A stretch of 9,731 nt of DNA from assembly GCA_030834835.1 (NCBI GenBank), contig JAUQXD010000232.1:1-9731 (forward strand). The letters run 5' to 3'. Shown here one piece after another: positions 1 through 6,692 of this stretch. Each line of letters starts with the position of its first letter. Positions within the stretch are counted from its first letter, which is position 1. Made by a program: the position numbers and the translations under genes. Source of the stretch: Thermoflexales bacterium. GTDB taxonomy: Bacteria; Chloroflexota; Anaerolineae; Fen-1058. Below the pieces are notes generated by a model. That model saw only the letters and a list, made by a program, of their open reading frames with translations, did not search any database and had not been told where the DNA came from.

Positions 1-20
1 TAACTGTATTCAAATTGGTT

Positions 21-46
21 GTCAATTGTAACGGGGGACAATTGAC
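21..46. promoter_or_regulatory. Operator-like inverted repeat upstream of the SnoaL-like gene
   Basis: Two perfect 9-base arms, GTCAATTGT (21-29) and ACAATTGAC (38-46), are separated by 8 bases that include a run of five G. The arrangement looks like a binding site for a dimeric repressor, or a short hairpin, about 50 bases before the start codon at 94. The left arm overlaps a TTGTCA hexamer (19-24) that could be a -35 box, but I see no good -10 at the right distance on the plus strand. The minus strand carries TTGACA over 20-25 and could serve a divergent gene to the left, outside the window. The symmetry is seen directly; the operator role is inferred. Confidence 0.45.
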
Positions 47-82
47 GACTGCTCCGCTCACCTGCCCCGCTTTCAGCCAGAC

Positions 83-88
83 AGGAGG
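83..88 (+). promoter_or_regulatory. Strong ribosome binding site of the SnoaL-like gene
   Basis: AGGAGG lies five bases before the ATG at 94. This is a near-perfect Shine-Dalgarno sequence with normal spacing, and it fixes the start of the SnoaL-like gene at that ATG rather than at the second in-frame ATG at 121. Confidence 0.85.
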
Positions 89-93
89 ATACC

Positions 94-522
94 ATGTCAA
101 CACAACAGAATCAAGGCGCCATGCGTGAAGTGATCGCCGAAGCGTTCAATCAAGGCCATTACGCCGTGCTGCACAAGCACTTCCGGCCCGATTTTGTCGA
201 ACATCAATTCGGGCTGCACGCCACCATCGAAGGTATGCAAGGCGATATTCAATTCCTGCGCACCGCCTTTCCGGATTTCAACTTGACTATCGAAGAGCTG
301 GTGGCCGAGGCCGACAAAGTATGGGTGCGTATGACGGCGCGCGGCACCAATCGCGGCGGGTTTATGGGACCACCCAACGGCAAGACCTTTGAGGTCGCCG
401 TGTTCGACGAATGTCGATTCGAAGACGGCAAAATCGTTGAGCACTGGGGCTCGCCTGATCGCTTCGCGCTATTGGCCCAATTGGATCTGCTGCCGAAACG
501 ATCAGTGAACGTTACGCCTTGA
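94..522 (+). CDS. SnoaL-like domain protein (NTF2 fold, ester cyclase/polyketide cyclase family)
   Basis: A 142-residue protein of the SnoaL-like branch of the NTF2-like superfamily. The whole chain fits one small alpha+beta cone domain, the usual family length. Family-like features are the N-terminal helix with FNQGHYAVL (18-26), the RPDFVEH segment (31-37), AFPDFNLTIEELVAE (58-72), the VRMTARGTNRGGFMG strand and loop (78-92), and the closing FEDGKIVEHWGSPD motif (109-122), where Asp and His often line the pocket. There is no signal peptide or membrane segment, so it should be cytoplasmic. Family members range from polyketide cyclases to isomerase-like and uncharacterised proteins, so the substrate cannot be named, and no biosynthetic genes lie nearby. 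It appears monocistronic, with its own strong ribosome binding site and an inverted repeat upstream. Fold assignment is firm; catalytic function is unknown. Confidence 0.85.
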   Translation: MSTQQNQGAMREVIAEAFNQGHYAVLHKHFRPDFVEHQFGLHATIEGMQGDIQFLRTAFPDFNLTIEELVAEADKVWVRMTARGTNRGGFMGPPNGKTFEVAVFDECRFEDGKIVEHWGSPDRFALLAQLDLLPKRSVNVTP

Positions 523-625
523 TTTCGGGATCGCCTGCGCCCAGCGCCAACTCGACGGCTTCGTCCATCTTCAATGCCTCGCCCGCCCGCCTGTCGACTC
601 GAACTCGGTCGCCGCGCGGGTCTGT
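512..625 (-). pseudogene. Possible relic: C-terminal tail of a LuxR/ATPase-type regulator
   Basis: On the minus strand the frame ending at a TAA (512-514) reads AGEALKMDEAVELALG near its end. This resembles the closing helix of large ATPase-type regulators (LuxR/adenylate-cyclase-like proteins often end in a GRALSLEEAVALAL-like segment). Just upstream, in a different frame, the same strand reads RAATEFES, which resembles the segment normally preceding that helix (RAALGEAEFE-like). The apparent frame change and the lack of further homology upstream suggest a decayed gene end. It overlaps the 3' end of the SnoaL-like gene by 11 bases. The resemblance is from memory of family consensus and covers only about 35 residues, so it may be chance. 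Confidence 0.3.
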
Positions 626-902
626 CGAATTCGGGCTACAAAACTGCGCCGGATCAATCCGGCTTAACCCGGCTCATCGGGTGGCGTTGAGTAGACCGAC
701 GATTGATCGCCGGTCGAGCGCGCATCTGATTCTGTCCCGCGAAGCGTGTCCGCTTCAGAGTCCGTTGTCGGCTTGCTCCGCCCACTGTTGCGGCAGCACC
801 AGTATCATCTTCACAAGGTTACGGACCGCGGCGTCATATTACAACCTGGACCAGCATGAAGGACTGGCCTGGGTGACATTGTGTTCATCTGTTGCACAGA
901 GC
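523..902. other. Gene-poor stretch between SnoaL-like gene and lipoprotein gene
   Basis: About 380 bases with no convincing intact gene. A plus-strand open frame runs through it (519-962) but has no ribosome binding site, a serine/arginine-rich composition with no recognisable fold, and overlaps the end of the lipoprotein gene, so I do not accept it. The stretch contains the possible regulator relic at its left end, a short palindrome (648-663), and the left arm of a 12-base inverted repeat (865-876). On the minus strand, about 770-830, a short frame reads LVKMILVLPQQWAEQADNGL before a stop; it may be another eroded fragment but I cannot assign it. No clear promoter or intrinsic terminator is visible. 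Confidence 0.5.
648..663. repeat. Short palindrome GCCGGAT-CA-ATCCGGC
   Basis: Perfect 7-base arms around a 2-base centre. It is followed by a related run, TTAACCCGGCTC, that repeats the CCGG core. It lies inside the gene-poor stretch and has no T-tract, so it is not a good terminator. It may be part of a degraded intergenic repeat. Confidence 0.4.
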
Positions 903-957
903 TCATTTAACTGGGACTGCCTGTATGGTTTCCTGGCCGCTTTCTTCACCCAGGCCA
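865..957. repeat. 12-base inverted repeat flanking the lipoprotein 3' end
   Basis: TGGCCTGGGTGA (865-876) and its exact reverse complement TCACCCAGGCCA (946-957) are 69 bases apart and straddle the lipoprotein stop codon (903-905). The right arm is inside the coding sequence and encodes part of the GLGEE segment. In an mRNA read leftward the arms could pair and bring the stop codon into a large loop. No U-run follows, so this is not a standard terminator. It may be chance or the trace of a small duplication with inversion. Confidence 0.35.
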
Positions 958-1958
958 ACTAGCGATTTGCCATCTTTGCTCCATCCGAATATCGGCCACA
1001 ATTCTGCCCCTGACGCTTCCGACATCTCACCACTTGGCAAAGAGACGATCCCGATTTGGTTCCCATGAAGAAAAAATGAAATTGCAATACGCTTGCTGTC
1101 TGGCGACCAGAAGAGATCGGTGCTTTGTTTCCAGTCTGCCGGAAGCGTCCAGTCATTGAGGACACGTTTTGAGGCGCTATCCACGACTACGATCTTTCCG
1201 GGGTACGAGTCCCCCAATATGGCTATCGTCTTTCCATCCGGGGACCACGCCGGGACGAGAAGAATAGGTCCAGTTTGAGTGTAGACCAGAGTTGTCACTC
1301 CCGTGCCTACATCCAAGTCCTTAACTTCACCAAATTTCTCATCTGAAGCATAAGCAAGGTGAGTGCCGTCGGGAGACCAACTGGCGCCTTGCGACCAGTT
1401 CATAATGCCGATAGGCGCAAGATCTTCTTGCCCTGTTCCATCGGTGCGGACGAGAATCGCATTACTACTCTTCCCGCCGCCTCCGGCCGCCAGTATCCAT
1501 TTGCCAGAGGGTGACCAAAATTGCCGCTCGCAGAAGAATTCGCCCTGATACAACAACCTTCTTTCCGAAGGTGCATCCCGTCTGACTATCCAGAGACCGG
1601 CAATATATTTCTTCTCTTGATTGGGGTGATATATTCCCACCACAAATTCCGATCCATCTGGCGACCAGCTTGTTCCTATCAAATGATCATCTTGAATGAC
1701 AAGCGTCGCACTTGATGGGTCTGTCACCTTTGCCAGCCATAGATTGCTTCCACAAGTGTAAATGACCCAATCGAAATTGGGCGAAATGGATGAGAAGCGA
1801 CATCCAACGGGTATCTGCATTCCATCCCACATTTGTGCTTCAGAGACAACCGTGGCAGATGGAGACAGGCGAACCGTTGCCTGCGTCAAGTCTGCGGCAG
1901 GTGAGCAACTGGTCAGGATCAAGACGACGCACAACGTTAGCAGAAACTCGCGTTTCAT
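903..1958 (-). CDS. Secreted lipoprotein with TolB/WD40-like (PD40) beta-propeller repeats
   Basis: A 351-residue predicted lipoprotein. The N-terminus is MKR, then a hydrophobic stretch FLLTLCVVLIL and the lipobox LTSC, putting the lipidated cysteine at residue 18. The rest is a beta-propeller built from PD40-type repeats: W-S-x-D-G-like motifs occur at about residues 98 (WSPDG), 148 (WSPSG), 194 (WSPDG), 238 (WSPDG), 284 (WSPDS) and 326 (WSKDG). This spacing of about 45 residues gives six blades, perhaps seven with the N-terminal ISPNFDW segment. It should sit on the outer face of the membrane; the ligand is unknown. The frame also opens at a GTG 15 bases earlier (1973), but starting at ATG 1958 gives the normal charged signal-peptide start, with GGGA about 10 bases upstream. 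It follows priA closely, yet is more AT-rich than its neighbours, so it may be a later insertion at the operon end. Confidence 0.85.
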   Translation of the reverse strand: MKREFLLTLCVVLILTSCSPAADLTQATVRLSPSATVVSEAQMWDGMQIPVGCRFSSISPNFDWVIYTCGSNLWLAKVTDPSSATLVIQDDHLIGTSWSPDGSEFVVGIYHPNQEKKYIAGLWIVRRDAPSERRLLYQGEFFCERQFWSPSGKWILAAGGGGKSSNAILVRTDGTGQEDLAPIGIMNWSQGASWSPDGTHLAYASDEKFGEVKDLDVGTGVTTLVYTQTGPILLVPAWSPDGKTIAILGDSYPGKIVVVDSASKRVLNDWTLPADWKQSTDLFWSPDSKRIAISFFLHGNQIGIVSLPSGEMSEASGAELWPIFGWSKDGKSLVGLGEESGQETIQAVPVK

Positions 1959-1989
1959 GCTGGTTTTTCCCACAAGGCTGGATGAGTCA

Positions 1990-4578
1990 TCACAACACGC
2001 TCATTGGATCGACATCCACGCGCCAGTTCATGCCCAACGGCAGGTCACGCACGATCGACGCCGGGTCGGCATGGCGCAGGATGATGTGCCAGCGGTAGAA
2101 GTCGCGCACCCGGGCAAAGAAGCATGGCGCGGGACCGATGAGCGATCCGCGCCCCAGGCCGCGCTTGAACAGAATCGCTTCGATCTGTTCAGCCACACGC
2201 TCGGCCTGTTTCTGCGCCCGATCGGCCTTTTTGTCCCACACGAGCAGCCGCGCTAATCGAGTGTATGGCGGATACTTCGCCAGCTGCCGGAAGTCCAACT
2301 CGCGTGCGGCAAAACCCTCGTAGTCGTGATGGGCCGCCGTTTCGATGGCATACTGATCAGGCGTGTACGTCTGGATGATCGCGCGGCCACCTAACAGACC
2401 GCGCCCCGCTCGACCGGCCACCTGCGTCAACAGTTGAAACGTCCGCTCGGTGGCGCGGAAGTCGGGCAGATGCAAACTCGTGTCGGCGGAGATCACACCG
2501 ACCAGCGTGACGAGCGGCAAATCCAGCCCCTTCGCGATCATCTGCGTGCCCACCAGCACATCGGCCTGATGATCGCTGAACTTCTGCAGGATCAATTCGT
2601 GCGCGCCTTTGGTCGTGGTCGTGTCGCGATCCCAGCGCAGCACACGCGCCGAGGGAAACCGTTCCGCCAGTTCACTCTCGATCTTCTGCGTGCCTGTCCC
2701 AAAATAGCGGATGCGTTTGCTGCCGCACTTCGGACACACCGTCGGCTGCACTTCGTGATGATTGCACGTGTGGCAGATCAATGTGGGGGCAATCCCGTGT
2801 GATTGCCCGCTATCAATCGGTTCGTGATACGTCAACGGCGAGTCGCAACGTTTGCACTTCAACACCTCGCCGCAGTCGCGGCACATCACAAACGTGGCCG
2901 ATCCACGCCGGTTCATAAACAGGATCGCTTGCTCTTTGTGCGCCAGCACTTCGGTCAGGGCCTGTTGCAGGCGCAGGCTGAAGATGTGGGTATTGCCCGC
3001 CTTCAACTCGGCGCGCAGATCGACGATGTCCACGGGCGGCAGCGACGTAAACAGCGCATCGGCCTCGGCGGCGTGATACGCGGTGGCCGTGACGTGATAA
3101 TGCGCCTGTTGATCGTCGATGATCTGTGCGTGGCTGAGGATGCGCTGGGATAGGCGCAGCAATCGATACTCGCCGCGCTGTGCTCGCGACCACGCCTCCA
3201 GCGACGGGGTGGCGCTGCCCAGAATCACCGTCGCATTCGACAGGCGCGCCAGTTCCACGGCGGCGTCCCGCGCGTGATAGAGCGGCTGCCGCACCGGATT
3301 ATCATTCATTCCGGCATCACTCTGCTTGTAGCTGCTATCGTGTTCTTCATCCAGCACGATCAGGCCCAACTTATCGAACGGCAGAAACAGCGCCGAACGT
3401 GCGCCGATGACGATGTCTACTTGCCCCAGCTGCACTCGCCGCCAGGTGTCATAGCGTTCGTTTAACGAGAGTTCACTGTGCCACACCGCCAGCCGATCAG
3501 AGAAGCGCGTGGCAAAGCGTTTGATCGTCTGCGGCGTCAGCGCAATCTCCGGTACGAGGATGATGGCCTGTTTCCCCTGTTTCAACACTTCGGCAGCGGC
3601 GCGTAGATAAATTTCCGTTTTGCCGCTGCCCGTGATGCCGAAGAGCAAGTAGACAAGGAAAGAAGTAGACAAGGATAAAGTAGCGCGGATTTCATCCCAG
3701 ATGTCAGACTGATCGTGCGTAAGAGTAGGCGGTTCGACGGGTACGAAGATCCGATCGGCGAGGGGGTCGCGGAAAATCGGTTGCTGCTTGAAGCGGATCA
3801 ATCCATTCGCTTCGAGAAATTTGAGATCAGAGGCCGTTGCGCCCGTTTCAGCCTCAAACCAATCGACTTCGATGGGTCGCGTTTGCTGCTGCAAGAACTT
3901 CACGATCGATTGGCGGCGCGGTGCGACGTTGATATTACCCCACGGGATCGCCGCCAGATCGATCGGGGTGTTGATCAACTCGATCAGTTTGATGTGCTTG
4001 GTGCGCGTGCTCGGCGCAGGCAGCACTCGTCGCGCCATCACCCAGCCCTGATCGATCAGACGATCGATCGGCTGTTTCCAGTCGCGCGGCGCAAAGGCGG
4101 CGTTGATCTGCCCCGCGCGCAGCGGCCCGCGTGATCGCAGTAGATCGATCAATTCCGCTTGCGATTTGCCGAGGTTGGGCAGCGGCGCGTCGCGTTCGAT
4201 CAAGGCGTATTCGATGTCGGAATGGATGGATTGGCCGGGCGGCGCGAAGAGGCGCACGCAGTTGCTCAGTGGTTCGACGTAGGTGTCGGCCAACCAGTGG
4301 GCCAGTTCCAGATGCAGCGGACTGACGACCGGCGACGAATGCAGCAGCGTTTGCAGCGGTTTGACCAGTATGCCGTCCGGGCCGCGATCGAGGACGCGCA
4401 CCACCACGCCCGACACGAGTCGATCAAAATCGTCCTGCCGGCCAAACGGCGCGAGGACCAGTTGACCCGGTTCGATGAGCGACCAATCGTCCGGGATGGC
4501 GTAAGTGTACGCGGCCGGTACTCGTTTCGTGATCGGCACACGATGCGGAAAGACGGCCACTTCGGCGAAGCGCGTCAT
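1990..4578 (-). CDS. priA: Primosomal protein N' (PriA), replication-restart 3'-5' helicase
   Basis: An 862-residue superfamily 2 helicase that recognises stalled forks and starts reloading of the replicative helicase. Domains in order: an N-terminal 3'-OH-binding domain (about 1-105, VAVFPHRVPITKRVPAAYTY), a winged-helix region (to about 205), helicase lobe 1 with Walker A GITGSGKT (314-321), DEEH box (410-413) and GSAT (454-457), then lobe 2 ending in QVAGRAGRG (719-727). Eight zinc-binding cysteines are all present (566, 569, 575, 578, 602, 605, 615, 618). The start chosen is the ATG at 4578, whose ATGA overlaps the stop of the preceding CNNM gene. The open frame extends 25 residues further, but that part is arginine/alanine-rich overlap with the neighbour. 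The protein is about 130 residues longer than the E. coli enzyme, with extra residues before the GRAG-containing lobe and between the zinc pairs. Every key motif is intact. Confidence 0.97.
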   Translation of the reverse strand: MTRFAEVAVFPHRVPITKRVPAAYTYAIPDDWSLIEPGQLVLAPFGRQDDFDRLVSGVVVRVLDRGPDGILVKPLQTLLHSSPVVSPLHLELAHWLADTYVEPLSNCVRLFAPPGQSIHSDIEYALIERDAPLPNLGKSQAELIDLLRSRGPLRAGQINAAFAPRDWKQPIDRLIDQGWVMARRVLPAPSTRTKHIKLIELINTPIDLAAIPWGNINVAPRRQSIVKFLQQQTRPIEVDWFEAETGATASDLKFLEANGLIRFKQQPIFRDPLADRIFVPVEPPTLTHDQSDIWDEIRATLSLSTSFLVYLLFGITGSGKTEIYLRAAAEVLKQGKQAIILVPEIALTPQTIKRFATRFSDRLAVWHSELSLNERYDTWRRVQLGQVDIVIGARSALFLPFDKLGLIVLDEEHDSSYKQSDAGMNDNPVRQPLYHARDAAVELARLSNATVILGSATPSLEAWSRAQRGEYRLLRLSQRILSHAQIIDDQQAHYHVTATAYHAAEADALFTSLPPVDIVDLRAELKAGNTHIFSLRLQQALTEVLAHKEQAILFMNRRGSATFVMCRDCGEVLKCKRCDSPLTYHEPIDSGQSHGIAPTLICHTCNHHEVQPTVCPKCGSKRIRYFGTGTQKIESELAERFPSARVLRWDRDTTTTKGAHELILQKFSDHQADVLVGTQMIAKGLDLPLVTLVGVISADTSLHLPDFRATERTFQLLTQVAGRAGRGLLGGRAIIQTYTPDQYAIETAAHHDYEGFAARELDFRQLAKYPPYTRLARLLVWDKKADRAQKQAERVAEQIEAILFKRGLGRGSLIGPAPCFFARVRDFYRWHIILRHADPASIVRDLPLGMNWRVDVDPMSVL
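3647..3675. repeat. 13-base direct repeat inside priA, read in two frames
   Basis: AAGTAGACAAGGA occurs at 3647-3659 and again at 3663-3675, a 16-base period. On the coding (minus) strand the first copy read encodes SLST and the second encodes FLVYL, because the period is not a multiple of three. It lies just before the Walker A loop of PriA. It suggests a local tandem duplication with later frame compensation, leaving a functional-looking protein. Confidence 0.6.
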
Positions 4579-5909
4579 ACCTCCGCCACCGGCACGCGCC
4601 GCAGCATCAGCCGCGCGATGCGTTTGCCGTCCATCTGCTCGACGCGCAGACACAAGACTTCACGCTCGGTCAGCGGCACGTCGATTTCGTCGCCCACTTT
4701 GGGGATGCGATTGAGGCGGCCCATGACATACCCGGCGATCGTTTCGTAATTGGGATCGCTGATGTTCAGGTCAAAGGTGTCGTTGAATTCTTCTACCAGC
4801 ATCAGGCCGTTCAGGCGCACCGTCCCGTCGGGCAGGCGTTGAATGTTGGGTTCCTCCGGCTCGAAGGCATCGGCCACTTCCCCCACGATCTCTTCCAGCA
4901 AGTCTTGCAGCGTCACCAGGCCGGCCGTGCCGCCGTATTCATCCAGCAGAATCGCGATGTGCTGCTTGCGCTGGCGGAAGCGTGCCAGCAGCACATCCAC
5001 GCGCACGGTATCGGGCACGATCAGCGGTTCGCGCATCAGGTCGCGCAGGGCCGGGCGACTGGTGGCGGGCAGCCGCAGCACGCGCACCAGGTCTTTGACG
5101 TGCAAGATGCCCACGATGTGATCGAGATCGTGTTCGTACACGGGGAATTTGGTGACGTGATGCTGCAACACCAGATCGATGGCATTCGTCAGCGGTTCAT
5201 CAACGTCCACCGTAATCATCTCGGTGCGCGGCACCATGACCTGCCGCGCCGACATCTGGCCGAAGTCAAACACGGCGTGCAGCATCTCGCTCTCGAGCGA
5301 TTCGATCACGCCGCCTTCCTGGCTGGCGTCGACGAGCATTTTCAATTCTTCGACCGAGTGGAGTTTCTCGTGCTCAGACGAGCGGCGAAAACCGAGCAGG
5401 CGCAGCAGCAGATTGCCCGTGCCGTTGAGCGCCCAGATAAAGGGTCGGAAGACTTGCTCGACCCACAACGTGGGCTGCGCCACCAGCAGTGCGGCGCGTT
5501 CGGGGTTTTGCAGCGCGATCGATTTGGGCATCAACTCACCGACGATCACGTGCATGCTGGTGATCAGCACAAAAGCCAGCGCGCTGCCCGCCGCCACATG
5601 CGCAGCCACGCCGCCCACCTCGCCAGGCAGCCACTGAAAGAGCGGCTCGATCAGGTGCGATAGCGCCGGTTCGCCGATCCAGCCGAGGCCGAGGCTGGCC
5701 AGCGTAATGCCCAGCTGGGTCGCCGCGATAAACCGATCGGGGTCTTTGATGGCGTGCTGCACGGCTTTCGCTTCACGCTGGCCATGCGCCACCAGTTCAT
5801 CAATGCGCGTCTTGCGCACGCTGACCAGACTGAACTCAGCGGCGACAAAGAAGCCGTTGATCAGCACGAGGATAAAAACGATTACTAGCCCTATCCAGTC
5901 GTTGATCAT
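4575..5909 (-). CDS. CNNM/CorC (HlyC) family membrane protein with CBS pair
   Basis: A 444-residue protein of the widespread CNNM/CorC (formerly haemolysin-like, TlyC/YfjD) family, linked to magnesium and cobalt efflux or homeostasis. The N-terminal DUF21/CNNM transmembrane domain (about 1-175) opens with a hydrophobic segment and the typical LINGFFVAAEFSLVSVRKTRI, has the conserved TQLGITLASLGLGWIGEP (64-81) and the GELMPKS helix (124-130). Then come the linker SVEELKMLVDASQEGG, two CBS domains (about 222-280 with MVPRTEM and FPVYE; about 288-345 with LLDEYGGTAGLVT), and a C-terminal CorC_HlyC domain (about 355-437). The length is standard. The start ATG lies 15 bases after the rhomboid stop, with a weak ribosome binding site, so translation is probably coupled. 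The stop codon overlaps the priA start (ATGA). Transport substrate is inferred from family only. Confidence 0.93.
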   Translation of the reverse strand: MINDWIGLVIVFILVLINGFFVAAEFSLVSVRKTRIDELVAHGQREAKAVQHAIKDPDRFIAATQLGITLASLGLGWIGEPALSHLIEPLFQWLPGEVGGVAAHVAAGSALAFVLITSMHVIVGELMPKSIALQNPERAALLVAQPTLWVEQVFRPFIWALNGTGNLLLRLLGFRRSSEHEKLHSVEELKMLVDASQEGGVIESLESEMLHAVFDFGQMSARQVMVPRTEMITVDVDEPLTNAIDLVLQHHVTKFPVYEHDLDHIVGILHVKDLVRVLRLPATSRPALRDLMREPLIVPDTVRVDVLLARFRQRKQHIAILLDEYGGTAGLVTLQDLLEEIVGEVADAFEPEEPNIQRLPDGTVRLNGLMLVEEFNDTFDLNISDPNYETIAGYVMGRLNRIPKVGDEIDVPLTEREVLCLRVEQMDGKRIARLMLRRVPVAEV

Positions 5910-5924
5910 CGATCACGTTCGCGC

Positions 5925-6692
5925 CTACCGGCGCGGAATCGCCAGCGCGGCGACGAACGCCACGACCAGCAAGACCACGACCAACCCCACGCCGATCCAT
6001 TCGGCCCGTAAAGAATTCCGATCGATCACGCGGCGCGATCCGTCGTCCGCCGTTTCGATCTGATAGAACGGGCACAGCAGCCAGCCCAGCAGCAGCCCGC
6101 CCAGAAGACCACCCATATGCCCCCAGTTATCGATGGCGGGCACGCTCAGCCCGTAAACCACATTGATGGCCGCCACGAACAACAGGTTATTCAGGCGGCT
6201 GCGCCCCATCGCGCCAAACACTTTTCGATTGCGGACGAAGTAGGCGATCATGGTGCCGATTAGGCCGAAGATGCCGGTGGAGGCGCCCGCCGATAGGCCG
6301 TGCGTGAACGCAAAACTCGCAATCGCGCCGGCCAGAGCCGCCAGCAGAAAGATCACCAGAAACCGCCGTGATCCGTAAATCGCTTCGGTTTCCTGGCCCA
6401 ACACATATAGCGCGTAACCGTTCAGGGCCACGTGAAAAAAACCGATGTGCAAAAAATTGGCCGTGAGCAGCCGCCAGTATTCACCGGCCGCGACAAGCGG
6501 GGCGTAGTTCGCGCCCAGATTGATCAGCACTTGCGCGCCCTTTTGGTCATCGCTGGCGCCCGAGAGTTCTTCCAGCACGAACACCAGCCCGATGATGATC
6601 AGCAGGCCATAGACGACGCGCGGTCGACTCAACGGCAGGCGCAGCGGCGGAGGTTGCGGCGCAACAGGGGGCGGAGCATCCAATGGGTTCAC
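5925..6692 (-). CDS. Rhomboid-family intramembrane serine protease
   Basis: A 255-residue rhomboid protease, which cleaves membrane-embedded substrates. Visible catalytic features: WR (73-74) in the first loop, the HxxxxHxxxN helix (H82, H87, N91), the nucleophile Ser138 in GASTGIFGL (136-144) and the general base His192 in NWGHMGGLLGG (189-199). Hydrophobic segments at about 27-41, 80-99, 111-130, 134-153, 168-185, 190-207 and 232-252 give a 6+1 topology, with the extra helix at the C-terminus. The N-terminus is proline-rich and cytoplasmic. The start is a GTG whose GTGA overlaps the stop of guanylate kinase, so the two genes are translationally coupled. The catalytic dyad is complete, so it should be active. 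The substrate is unknown; the neighbouring membrane protein is a conceivable partner, but that is only proximity. Confidence 0.95.
   Translation of the reverse strand: MNPLDAPPPVAPQPPPLRLPLSRPRVVYGLLIIIGLVFVLEELSGASDDQKGAQVLINLGANYAPLVAAGEYWRLLTANFLHIGFFHVALNGYALYVLGQETEAIYGSRRFLVIFLLAALAGAIASFAFTHGLSAGASTGIFGLIGTMIAYFVRNRKVFGAMGRSRLNNLLFVAAINVVYGLSVPAIDNWGHMGGLLGGLLLGWLLCPFYQIETADDGSRRVIDRNSLRAEWIGVGLVVVLLVVAFVAALAIPRR

Noticed and set aside
519..962. Plus-strand open frame of 147 codons after the SnoaL-like gene
   Set aside because: No ribosome binding site, no recognisable fold, odd Ser/Arg-rich composition, and it overlaps the real minus-strand lipoprotein gene. A better explanation is a gene-poor stretch with a relic on the other strand.
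4579..4653. N-terminal 25-residue extension of PriA
   Set aside because: The extension lies fully within the CNNM coding sequence and is Arg/Ala-rich. The ATG at 4578 overlaps the CNNM stop and immediately precedes the conserved PriA N-terminus.
4839..5663. Long plus-strand open frame (274 codons) opposite the CNNM gene
   Set aside because: It is antisense to a well-supported gene. Its His/Gln/Arg-rich translation is typical of a reverse-complement shadow in GC-rich DNA.
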